Shown: positions 1-5,126, numbered from the stretch's first letter. The stretch is DNA of 5,126 nucleotides from Verrucomicrobiota bacterium (GCA_003218615.1 QHOD01000197.1:1-5126), one strand, 5' to 3'. The notes: generated by a model not told the origin, from the letters alone. Numbers and translations are program-made.

Positions 1-910
1 ACCAAACCGCCAACTGCTCCATTTCGTCGATACAGCAGTCGAACGCATTGGTAAACCGATCGCGGGCGAAGGCTCACCGATCGTAGAAGGCGGCGTCGCC
101 GCTCGCCTCCAAAATCTGAGTGAGCGGTACAGCGGAATTATCCTCGCCAAGGGCGTGAAGGAGCTTGACACGAGATTATTGGAGAAGCTCGTTCGCACCC
201 AGTTCCAGCGAACTCGAGTTTACACGCTGGAGTCATTCTACGAAACGCACTGGCGCTATGTGCCTCTGGAAGCAATCGATCCGGTCTGGCCGTTGCAGAC
301 CGGCTTCCAACTGGCACAGATATCACCCTATTATTACCTCAAACGATTGTGCGACATCGCATTCGCTTCTGCCGCGCTGGCGATCTGCGCCCCTCTTATG
401 GCAATCGTCGCGCTGATTGTCCGGGTGGGAAGCGGACGTCCGGTGCTTTTTTCGCAGTCCCGCGTGGGCAGAGAAAATTCGATCTTCACCATCCATAAAT
501 TTCGCACCATGGTTTCTCGCGATGGCCCAAACTTGGACGACATTTATACGCGCGAGGGCGATCCAAGAATCACGCGGGTCGGCCGATGGTTGCGCAAGCT
601 GCGGCTGGATGAGCTGCCCCAGTTTTGGAACGTGCTTAAGGGAGATATGAGTTTGATCGGGCCGCGCGCGGAATGGGATAAATGTGTCGAGTGCTACGAG
701 AAGAAAATTCCCTTTTATCATTTCCGGCATTTGGTCAAACCGGGAATCACCGGCTGGGCGCAGGTGAATTATCCCTACGGCGAAAGCGACGCAGATGCGA
801 TCGAGAAACTGAAGTACGATCTTTATTATATTCGTCATTATTCCCTCAAGCTCGACGCGATGATCGCGCTCAAGACCGTGCACGTGATGCTGTTCAGCAA
901 GGGACGCTGA
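1..910 (+). CDS. Polyprenyl glycosylphosphotransferase (bacterial sugar transferase), 5'-partial
   Basis: Transfers a sugar-1-phosphate from a nucleotide sugar to undecaprenyl phosphate at the inner membrane, the first step of exopolysaccharide or O-antigen repeat-unit assembly. The frame is open from base 2, so the gene starts upstream; a GTG at 155 is in frame but internal, because residues before it (ending GIILAKG) continue the family's N-terminal regulatory domain. Numbering from that GTG: linker with VYTLESFYE at 22-30, KRLCDI at 63-68 followed by a hydrophobic re-entrant segment about 69-91, KFRTM at 115-119, the LDELPQ catalytic Asp-Glu dyad (D152/E153), GPR at 169-171 and KPGITGWAQVN at 195-205. 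All hallmark motifs of the large monotopic phosphoglycosyltransferases (WcaJ/EpsB-like) are present, so it appears functional. The sugar specificity cannot be read from the sequence. The stop codon lies inside a hairpin. The family call is strong; the missing 5' end is the main limit. Confidence 0.93.
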   Translation, partial: PNRQLLHFVDTAVERIGKPIAGEGSPIVEGGVAARLQNLSERYSGIILAKGVKELDTRLLEKLVRTQFQRTRVYTLESFYETHWRYVPLEAIDPVWPLQTGFQLAQISPYYYLKRLCDIAFASAALAICAPLMAIVALIVRVGSGRPVLFSQSRVGRENSIFTIHKFRTMVSRDGPNLDDIYTREGDPRITRVGRWLRKLRLDELPQFWNVLKGDMSLIGPRAEWDKCVECYEKKIPFYHFRHLVKPGITGWAQVNYPYGESDADAIEKLKYDLYYIRHYSLKLDAMIALKTVHVMLFSKGR

Positions 911-923
911 GCAAACCTCAGCG
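905..923 (+). terminator. Hairpin over the stop codon of the sugar transferase gene (possible terminator)
   Basis: Perfect 7-bp inverted repeat CGCTGAG - CAAAC - CTCAGCG. The TGA stop (908-910) lies in the left arm. The downstream bases (AGTTATTGG...) are only mildly T-rich, with no clean U-tract, so it may be a weak terminator, an mRNA 3'-end stabiliser or a processing site. The stem is directly visible; the function is inferred. Confidence 0.4.
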
Positions 924-924
924 A

Positions 925-945
925 GTTATTGGTTAAGAGTTATTG
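925..945 (+). repeat. Upstream degenerate heptad array, GTTANNN x3
   Basis: Three consecutive 7-base units: GTTATTG, GTTAAGA, GTTATTG. The first and third are identical and all three begin GTTA. The array lies about 90 bases before the four-helix-bundle gene. Its GTTAT-with-period-7 pattern is the reverse complement of the TAACGGA array that directly follows that gene, so the two arrays are inverted relative to each other. Later units in the same register (for example GGGGAAC, TACGAAC, CGCGAAG) share only an AA and may be chance. Confidence 0.6.
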
Positions 946-1032
946 GCGAACCGGGGAACTGATAATTACGAACCGCGAAGCGCCAAGCGAGCGGCGATTG
1001 TTTGCAAGTGGCCTCACTGATACGCTGGCCGG

Positions 1033-1440
1033 ATGAATCCAGTTGAACGAGCTCCGTTCAGAACTTTTGAGGACTTGGAAGGTTGGAAGCAGTGCCGAAC
1101 CCTGCGATTGTTTGTCGCTAAATCGGTTATTCCTGTTTTGCCGAAAGACGAACGCTATCGATTAGGCGATCAATTGTTGCGGGCTGCACGTTCAACCACG
1201 GCAAACATTGCTGAGGGATACGGTCGGTTTCATTATTTGGACAATGCGAAGTTCTGTAGCAACGCGCGAGGTTCGTGCTGGGAAGTCCTCGATCATTTGA
1301 TCACAGGGCATGACGAAAATTTCTTCTCGGCCGAACTTCTTGGTCGCGGAAGAGAACTCGTTGCCCAAGCGATTAAGCTATTAAATGGATATATGAGTTA
1401 CTTGAAACGGGCGCATAAAGCCGGGACGGTAGTCGACTAA
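1033..1440 (+). CDS. Four-helix-bundle protein (23S rRNA intervening-sequence protein / S23 family)
   Basis: A 135-residue protein, near the usual 115-135 of this family. Recognisable blocks are FEDLEGWK (12-19), LPKDERYRLGDQLLRAARSTTANIAEGYGR (37-65, shown as the family's conserved core) and a C-terminal helix about 105-126. The family was first met as proteins encoded by insertions in 23S rRNA genes of Leptospira and Coxiella; most members are stand-alone genes of unknown role, and Avd of diversity-generating retroelements has the same fold. No rRNA, reverse transcriptase or template/variable repeat is seen here. The ATG start at 1033 is bounded by an in-frame TGA at 1018-1020; no clear Shine-Dalgarno precedes it. 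The TAA stop is followed immediately by a heptad array whose first unit supplies a second in-frame TAA. It sits between two polysaccharide genes with no obvious functional link, which suggests insertion. Confidence 0.9.
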   Translation: MNPVERAPFRTFEDLEGWKQCRTLRLFVAKSVIPVLPKDERYRLGDQLLRAARSTTANIAEGYGRFHYLDNAKFCSNARGSCWEVLDHLITGHDENFFSAELLGRGRELVAQAIKLLNGYMSYLKRAHKAGTVVD

Positions 1441-1465
1441 TAACGGATAACGGATAACGGATAAC
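1441..1465 (+). repeat. Downstream tandem heptad repeat, TAACGGA x3.6
   Basis: Three perfect copies of TAACGGA (starting 1441, 1448 and 1455) plus a partial TAAC at 1462-1465. Because 7 is 1 modulo 3, successive TAA triplets fall in all three forward frames, so the array stops translation in every frame. It begins on the base after the four-helix-bundle stop codon and ends 12 bases before the O-antigen ligase start, occupying that gene's normal ribosome-binding region. On the reverse strand it reads GTTATCC repeated, matching the GTTANNN units at 925-945. Confidence 0.92.
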
Positions 1466-1477
1466 AAATTTCTGCTG

Positions 1478-2953
1478 ATGAATTTGCTCCGCCACGCATC
1501 GCGCTGGATACTCCTGGCCGCGCTCATCTTCGCGCCGTGGGATTACGGATGCACAAGCGCGGATGCGATCGCAATCTTGAACGCGATCCTCGGGACGGCG
1601 CTTGTGCTGTGGCTGGCGAGCCTGCTGCCTGGAATCTCGCGACATCACGCTCCGGGCAACGACCGGAAGCACCGGACACGCGTACCGCTCGCCTTGGCGA
1701 TCATCGCCCCGGCTCTCCTTGTTTTCGGATGGGCAATAACGCTGAATGCTCGCTCGATTTACGATTCCGATTTCTTCCTTTTCATTTCGCGACAAAACAT
1801 TCTCCCGTCCGCGCCGGGCTCAGTCGATGCGGCCATCAGCGCTGCCTGGATGCTGCGAGCGACTCTGTTGATTGGTGTGATTTTTTTGACCATCGATCTT
1901 GTGCGGAATCCGGTGTGGTTGCTCCGGCTTTGGTGGACGATCGCATTCACGGGGGGATCAATTGCCCTTCTGGGTCTAGTCCAAAAAGCAAGCGGCGCTC
2001 CGATGATTTTTTGGGGCCCGCCCGGCCCCCGTGGTCCCTATGAGACTTTTTTCGCGACTTACTTTTATCACGCCAACGCCGGCGCATACCTCAATCTTGT
2101 CCTGCCGCCGGCGTTCGGGCTGACAGTCTGGGTGCTGACGCGACGGAGCAAGCCAGCCGTCAAAGCCGTTTCATTGACTCTCGCGCTCCTGGTTGTTGGA
2201 GCCGTCGCCGCAAACACGTCGCGGATGTCGCAGTTGGTGGGCGTGATTTTGATTCTGTTGTTCATGATTGGTCTTGTCCGAGCCGGCTTGCGAAAATACC
2301 GAACGCTTCGGATAGAATACAAACCGTTGCTTCTCGGCTCTCTGCTGGTGGTTTTCGCGCTTTTTGCGATCGCGCGCGCGAGTCATCTCGAGCAGTCACT
2401 CCAGCGTTGGAGTGAATTGAGCTCAACGTTGCCGGCCGATGCCCGCTGGCTGGCATACCGTGCAGGCTTTCGGGCGCTGGGCAATGCAAGCTTCTTCGGA
2501 TTCGGCCCGGGCACGTTTCGCGTGATCTTTCCATATTATACCGCCGGTCTTGGATCGGATATTGAGGGCATCTGGCGTTTCCTCCACGAAGATTATCTCC
2601 AGACACTTCTTGAATGGGGCTGGCTCGGCGGCGTGTTTTGGGGCCTGCTTTTCTTTGGCGGAATCGTGGTCGCAATCAGAAATTTTCGAATGCCGGAAAA
2701 AGGACTCGAGTGGCGTCCGCGATATCGGCTGTTCCTGCCCGTAATTCTGCTGGCTCTCTTCGGAATTGCGCTTCATGCCCTGGTCGATTTTCCGTTCCAG
2801 ATCCCTTCGCTACAGCTTTACGCCGCAGTTTACCTGGGAATCTGTTGGGGAACCAGTCGATGGGAGGGAACAGTTGCAACGATGAAAAGAAAAAAGCGGA
2901 AAATTGAATCCGGAAAGCACGAAAGGCGACGAGAAATGACGAAGCATGAATGA
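1478..2953 (+). CDS. O-antigen ligase / polymerase family membrane protein (Wzy_C/WaaL-type)
   Basis: A polytopic inner-membrane protein of 491 residues that would polymerise or ligate lipid-linked glycan on the periplasmic face. Hydrophobic segments are seen at about 10-20, 33-51, 70-89, 122-141, 149-168, 203-220, 229-246, 252-270, 284-300, 382-400, 417-437 and 445-458. Between the segments near 284-300 and 382-400 lies the large external loop typical of the family, with GFGPGTFRVIFPYY at 341-354 and an exact HX10G motif (H370, G381), which is a functional motif in WaaL ligases. HANAGAYLNL at 198-207 is another typical stretch. The product could be a WaaL-like ligase or a Wzy-like polymerase; sequence alone does not decide. 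No Shine-Dalgarno is visible because a heptad array occupies that position. After residue ~468 the tail is unusually basic (KRKKRKIESGKHERRREM) and is read from repeat-like DNA, suggesting that the original stop was lost or replaced. Confidence 0.88.
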   Translation: MNLLRHASRWILLAALIFAPWDYGCTSADAIAILNAILGTALVLWLASLLPGISRHHAPGNDRKHRTRVPLALAIIAPALLVFGWAITLNARSIYDSDFFLFISRQNILPSAPGSVDAAISAAWMLRATLLIGVIFLTIDLVRNPVWLLRLWWTIAFTGGSIALLGLVQKASGAPMIFWGPPGPRGPYETFFATYFYHANAGAYLNLVLPPAFGLTVWVLTRRSKPAVKAVSLTLALLVVGAVAANTSRMSQLVGVILILLFMIGLVRAGLRKYRTLRIEYKPLLLGSLLVVFALFAIARASHLEQSLQRWSELSSTLPADARWLAYRAGFRALGNASFFGFGPGTFRVIFPYYTAGLGSDIEGIWRFLHEDYLQTLLEWGWLGGVFWGLLFFGGIVVAIRNFRMPEKGLEWRPRYRLFLPVILLALFGIALHALVDFPFQIPSLQLYAAVYLGICWGTSRWEGTVATMKRKKRKIESGKHERRREMTKHE

Positions 2954-2956
2954 CGA
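2936..2956 (+). repeat. Period-7 motif ATGACGA (two exact copies 14 bases apart)
   Basis: ATGACGA occurs at 2936-2942 and 2950-2956, exactly two heptads apart, with AGCATGA between them. The stretch covers the last codons and stop of the O-antigen ligase gene and leads into the LigD remnant. It is a degenerate period-7 sequence, different in unit from the arrays around the four-helix-bundle gene. With only two exact copies, chance cannot be excluded. Confidence 0.45.
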
Positions 2957-2990
2957 ATGCTCGCACCCTGAACAGATGTCTATGAGATCG

Positions 2991-3137
2991 AAATCTTTCG
3001 CGAAAACGAGCGGCTCAAAAGGTCTGCAAGTCTACGTACCCCTGAATACCTCAGTCACTTACGATGAAAGCAAGAAGCTTTCCCGCGTGCTGGCCGAATA
3101 TCTCGAAGGCGAACATGTCGATCTTGTCACGTCGAAC
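2991..3137 (+). pseudogene. Remnant of a LigD polymerase (primase-polymerase) domain
   Basis: Within a 79-codon open frame (2946-3185), residues 16-63 (KSFAKTSGSKGLQVYVPLN ... DLVTS) read like the central block of the LigD polymerase domain of the bacterial non-homologous end-joining ligase. This block includes the TSGSKGLQVYVPL motif, then VTYDESKKLSRVLAEYLEGEH and the start of the DLVxS segment. A full domain is about 280-300 residues. The flanks here lack the upstream DLDP metal motif and the downstream GKVxIDWSQN block, and the frame ends in unrelated residues (TLASAVTATRGFASS). It is therefore a truncated piece of about 48 codons, not a working polymerase. The ATG at 2946 overlaps the ligase stop and is probably fortuitous. 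The identification rests on motif memory, not a search. Confidence 0.75.
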
Positions 3138-3187
3138 ACCCTCGCGAGCGCGGTCACAGCAACCAGGGGTTTCGCTAGTTCTTGACA

Positions 3188-3215
3188 TTTACACAGAATC
3201 AGTGCACACGAAAAT
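3188..3215 (+). promoter_or_regulatory. Candidate vapBC promoter
   Basis: TTTACA (3188-3193) and GAAAAT (3210-3215) are separated by 16 bases and would start transcription near 3222, at the antitoxin ATG itself, implying a leaderless or nearly leaderless message. This agrees with the absence of a Shine-Dalgarno before that gene. A closer -35 match, TTGACA at 3182-3187, has no acceptable -10 at normal distance. The -10 match is weak, so this is a tentative call. Confidence 0.3.
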
Positions 3216-3220
3216 AGTGT
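3191..3220 (+). promoter_or_regulatory. Tandem operator-like palindromes, ACAC-N7-GTG(C/T) x2
   Basis: Two adjacent 15-base units, ACAC-AGAATCA-GTGC (3191-3205) and ACAC-GAAAATA-GTGT (3206-3220). Each is an imperfect palindrome (CAC...GTG arms with further inner pairs), and they are repeated with exactly 15-bp phasing and no gap. The array ends one base before the antitoxin ATG. Ribbon-helix-helix antitoxins with their PIN toxins typically autorepress by binding tandem short palindromes, so this is a natural operator candidate. The repeat and symmetry are seen; binding is inferred. Confidence 0.55.
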
Positions 3221-3221
3221 T

Positions 3222-3443
3222 ATGATGAAAAATGTTACTCTTAGCGCTGAAGACCGACTCATCGCCCAAGCTCGACATCGAGCTCATCGGGAAAGAAAGA
3301 CGCTCAATGCCGCATTTCGAGAATGGCTCGCTGCTTACGTCGGGAAGGAGGCACGTGTCGCGCGATATCGCGACCTGAGCCGGAAGCTAAAACATGTTTC
3401 CGCTGGCCGGAAGTTTTCTCGCGAGGAGTTGAATGCCCGCTAG
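3222..3443 (+). CDS. VapB-type antitoxin (ribbon-helix-helix)
   Basis: A 73-residue protein that would neutralise the downstream PIN toxin and repress the operon by DNA binding. The N-terminus fits a ribbon-helix-helix fold: strand KNVTLS at 3-8, helix about 9-22 and helix about 27-39 (TLNAAFREWLAAY). The polar C-terminal part (about 42-73, rich in Arg and Lys) would wrap the toxin. Two ATGs are adjacent (3222 and 3225); no Shine-Dalgarno is visible and the candidate operator abuts the start, so translation may be leaderless. The gene overlaps the toxin gene by 11 bases, typical of translational coupling in vapBC operons. The operon context makes the role likely even though antitoxin sequences are poorly conserved. 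Confidence 0.82.
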   Translation: MMKNVTLSAEDRLIAQARHRAHRERKTLNAAFREWLAAYVGKEARVARYRDLSRKLKHVSAGRKFSREELNAR

Positions 3444-3876
3444 ATACTTCCTCGATACAAACGTGTTCGTCTATTGCTTCGATCGGCGGGATCGGCGCAA
3501 ACAGGCGCGCGCGGAGAGTCTGGTCGGCCAGGCTCTCGACGACCATGTCGGGATCATCAGCACGCAAGTCGTGCAGGAATTCCTGAATATTTCCACGACG
3601 AAGTTCGCTCGACCAATGAATCGCAACGAGAGCCGCGCTTATCTCGATGCGGTGTTGTCTCCATTGTGTGAAGCCTTCCCGACGATTGCGCTTTACCGCG
3701 AAGCGCTCGATCTGCGCGCGAACCTCGGCTATTCCTTTTACGATGCTCTCATCATCGCAGCTGCGCTTGAAGCGGGATGCAGCACACTTTATTCGGAAGA
3801 TTTACAGGACGGTCAGACCGTCCGCGACCTAAAGATTGTCAATCCGTTTGGCAAGCTGGTCGGAAAGACAGGTTGA
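3433..3876 (+). CDS. VapC-type PIN-domain ribonuclease toxin
   Basis: A 147-residue PIN-domain protein, slightly longer than the common 130-140. The acidic metal-binding residues are all visible: D8 in YFLDTNVFVY, E49 in QVVQEFLN, D104 in YSFYDALIIAAA, and D123 (with E122) in LYSEDLQDG. It should be a magnesium-dependent RNase that cleaves RNA, classically tRNA or rRNA, when freed from its antitoxin. The start at 3433 has a good Shine-Dalgarno (GAGGAG, 3423-3428) inside the end of the antitoxin gene. The catalytic set is complete, so the toxin appears intact. The pair lies between polysaccharide genes next to gene fragments, which fits a horizontally acquired, stabilising module. Confidence 0.93.
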   Translation: MPARYFLDTNVFVYCFDRRDRRKQARAESLVGQALDDHVGIISTQVVQEFLNISTTKFARPMNRNESRAYLDAVLSPLCEAFPTIALYREALDLRANLGYSFYDALIIAAALEAGCSTLYSEDLQDGQTVRDLKIVNPFGKLVGKTG

Positions 3877-3889
3877 ACATTCCAAAGAT

Positions 3890-3982
3890 GTGAAATTTTC
3901 CCCCGACAAAGCCTTCGCCCGCGTCGAAAAACTTGGCGACCTCTTCGAGCCGGTCGAACAACTCAAACAAGAGCTGCCGTAA
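3890..3982 (+). pseudogene. Short unrecognised coding-like remnant
   Basis: A frame ending at TAA 3980-3982 encodes VKFSPDKAFARVEKLGDLFE followed by PVEQLKQELP, an amphipathic helical sequence with natural-looking composition. It has no ATG: an in-frame GTG at 3890 is the only nearby start and lacks a ribosome-binding site, and farther upstream the frame runs into the toxin gene. It looks like the last 30 or so codons of a lost gene, but I cannot name the parent. It could also be chance. Confidence 0.3.
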
Positions 3983-4010
3983 TAGAAACTGTAACGACGA
4001 GATTGCCACG

Positions 4011-4029
4011 CTTCCACATTTCGTGGAAG
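4011..4029 (+). terminator. Hairpin upstream of the PqqD-like gene (possible terminator)
   Basis: Perfect 7-bp inverted repeat CTTCCAC - ATTTC - GTGGAAG, followed by AATTTGATT rather than a U-tract. It lies in the 102-base gap between the remnant ending at 3982 and the PqqD-like gene at 4085. It could end transcription from vapBC or act in the leader of the next operon. No other feature is seen in this gap. Confidence 0.35.
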
Positions 4030-4084
4030 AATTTGATTCGGGCAGGTGATGCGGGATAGATAAGCCAGAGAATGACCTGATTAC

Positions 4085-4390
4085 GTGCCCAACAAAATCG
4101 AGATGAGAGCTACAGTGACAATGGATTCGATCGTTGTGGCGGGAAACGACCAGGTGACGACCGATCTCGACGGGGAGACCATCGGATTGCAGATGGCCAA
4201 TGGCATTTATTTCAATTTAAATCCGGTGGGAACCAGTGTGTGGAAACTCATTCAGGAGCCGCGAAAGGTCAGGCGGATTTACGAGGAACTTATCAAGGAA
4301 TACACTGTTCAGCCCGAGGTTTGCGAGCGAGATCTGCTTGCTCTCCTGCAGCAACTCGCGGAAGCGCAACTGGTCATTGTAGAATCATGA
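4085..4390 (+). CDS. PqqD-family protein (RiPP recognition-type fold)
   Basis: A 101-residue protein from a GTG start; the in-frame TGA at 4073-4075 limits upstream extension, and ATG codons at 4103 and 4121 are alternative starts. The conserved PqqD pattern is visible: TTDLDGETIGLQMANGIYFNL at 25-45 (beta strands), NPVGTSVWKLI at 46-56, then the winged-helix-like helices KVRRIYEELIKEYTV (61-75) and CERDLLALLQQLAEAQLVIV (80-99). PqqD proteins bind leader peptides for modifying enzymes. Relatives paired with HprK-like kinases occur in lasso-peptide clusters and exosortase-linked polysaccharide loci, and the kinase directly downstream fits that pairing. Its stop overlaps an ATG (ATGA, 4387-4390) of a 19-codon frame, and the kinase gene starts within about 60 bases, so the two are probably co-transcribed. 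No precursor peptide gene was recognised. Confidence 0.85.
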   Translation: MPNKIEMRATVTMDSIVVAGNDQVTTDLDGETIGLQMANGIYFNLNPVGTSVWKLIQEPRKVRRIYEELIKEYTVQPEVCERDLLALLQQLAEAQLVIVES

Positions 4391-4447
4391 AGGAGGATGC
4401 CCAAAGGGCAGGAGGCATTCCCGAGTGTGCCTGGCCGCTTCCGTAGG

Positions 4448-5126
4448 ATGATGCGGACCTATGAGTTGCACGGTTTGAGGTTTTGTTCGGAACTTGAGCT
4501 GGACGCTCCGGTGGTCCCGGACAATTCGCCTTGCGATTGGGTGGTCTCGTGTGGCGGCCTTTCCACCGTCGGAGACCAACCCGTCGATGGTCAGATCCTG
4601 ATGGAGAGAAGGTTTGACGGCGGATTGGGATATGCTCTCACCGAGTCCGGAGCTTTCCAAGTCTTCCGAGTTTACTCCACTTGCGATTTTCGAATATTCC
4701 CGGTCGAACGAAGGATTGAAGTCTGGATAGATCCACGCTCCAACCACGGAATCGCTTCGCTGTTACTCGCTGGAGCTGTCAGTGCATGTCTGCTCATGGC
4801 TGCGGGTGAATGTGTTTTGCATGCGAGCGCCGTGGGGCGAAGCGGGAAAGCCGTTGCGTTTGTCGGAAACTCTGGAACAGGAAAATCGACACTGGCGGCC
4901 CTTTGTTGCAGAGCCGGCGCCGCGCTCATCACAGATGACACGCTGCGGTTGCGCTGTGATGAGACCGGAACCTGGTGTTATCCAGGCGCGAGGGAGATTC
5001 GTTTGCGATCCAACGCAGCTTCTTTGGCTGAGAGTTTCGCTCCTGAGATGGCTTACCCAACCGTGGATCAGAGAACGGCCGTGCGAATCGCACAGGCGGG
5101 GTCGAAATTTCCTTTGGTTGCGATCG
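4448..5126 (+). CDS. HprK-like P-loop serine kinase, 3'-partial
   Basis: 226 codons are visible and the frame is open at the right edge. The N-terminal part (about 1-120, opening MMRTYELHGLRFCSELELD) is the family's substrate or regulatory region. The kinase core follows: LHASAVG at 124-130, Walker A GNSGTGKST at 140-148, and ALITDD at 159-164 with the paired aspartates of HPr kinase/phosphorylase relatives. It would phosphorylate a protein or peptide; the true substrate is unknown, and HPr itself is not implied. Start choice: ATG 4448 (or 4451) gives the family-like N-terminus. In-frame GTG 4427 has AGGAGG at 4410-4415 with an 11-base gap. ATG 4397 directly abuts AAGGAGG, which is too close. 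The gene follows the PqqD-like gene, with which such kinases are commonly paired. Confidence 0.87.
   Translation, partial: MMRTYELHGLRFCSELELDAPVVPDNSPCDWVVSCGGLSTVGDQPVDGQILMERRFDGGLGYALTESGAFQVFRVYSTCDFRIFPVERRIEVWIDPRSNHGIASLLLAGAVSACLLMAAGECVLHASAVGRSGKAVAFVGNSGTGKSTLAALCCRAGAALITDDTLRLRCDETGTWCYPGAREIRLRSNAASLAESFAPEMAYPTVDQRTAVRIAQAGSKFPLVAI

Noticed and set aside
323..883. Long minus-strand open frame opposite the sugar transferase
   Set aside because: No recognisable motifs; it is the antisense shadow of a strongly conserved plus-strand gene.
155..910. GTG at 155 as the true start of the sugar transferase
   Set aside because: The frame is open back to base 2 and the encoded residues before 155 continue the expected N-terminal domain, so the gene is truncated by the window edge, not short.
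925..1465. Diversity-generating retroelement (because of the Avd-like fold)
   Set aside because: No reverse transcriptase, template repeat or variable repeat is visible in the window.
1441..1465. CRISPR array
   Set aside because: The units are 7 bases in direct tandem with no spacers.
2262..2776. Overlapping minus-strand frames within the O-antigen ligase gene
   Set aside because: Arg-, Pro- and Gln-rich translations without domain features, fully inside a well-supported membrane-protein gene.
2946..3185. A genuine 79-residue gene
   Set aside because: Its start overlaps the ligase stop in repeat-like DNA, it has no ribosome-binding site, and only the middle part looks like a protein, matching an internal piece of a much larger domain.
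4385..4941. Minus-strand frames opposite the HprK-like gene
   Set aside because: The plus strand carries clear Walker A and DD motifs; the antisense frames have none.

Overview
The window reads as part of a bacterial exopolysaccharide / surface-polysaccharide locus, with every supported gene on the + strand. The sequence is moderately GC-rich. The gene mix (polyprenyl glycosylphosphotransferase, O-antigen ligase-type membrane protein, a PqqD-like plus HprK-like pair, a stand-alone four-helix-bundle protein, a VapBC pair and a LigD remnant) suggests a soil or freshwater bacterium of the Verrucomicrobiota or a similar group. That taxonomic guess is inference only; no ribosomal or other marker gene is present.

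Layout: (1) 1-910 is the 3' part of a sugar-1-phosphate transferase, open at the left edge. (2) 905-1465 is a small module between two polysaccharide genes: a stop-codon hairpin, a period-7 GTTANNN array, a four-helix-bundle (23S rRNA intervening-sequence-protein family) gene, and a second period-7 array (TAACGGA) that reads as the reverse complement of the first pattern. (3) 1478-2953 is a WaaL/Wzy_C-type O-antigen ligase or polymerase with an intact HX10G motif and an odd, very basic tail. (4) 2936-3982 looks like a scrap-and-insertion zone: a third period-7 motif (ATGACGA), a decayed piece of the LigD polymerase domain, an intact VapBC toxin-antitoxin pair with a tandem candidate operator, and a short unrecognised coding-like remnant. 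(5) 4085-5126 returns to polysaccharide-type genes: a PqqD-family protein followed closely by an HprK-like P-loop kinase cut by the right edge.

The transferase would load the first sugar phosphate onto undecaprenyl phosphate, and the ligase-family protein would polymerise or transfer the finished glycan on the periplasmic side. The PqqD/HprK-like pair resembles pairs known from exosortase-associated polysaccharide loci and some peptide-modification clusters; its substrate is unknown. The four-helix-bundle gene with inverted heptad arrays and the VapBC/LigD-fragment block look like later insertions into this locus. The most unusual features are the inverted period-7 arrays around the four-helix-bundle gene and the tandem 15-bp operator-like repeat abutting the antitoxin start.
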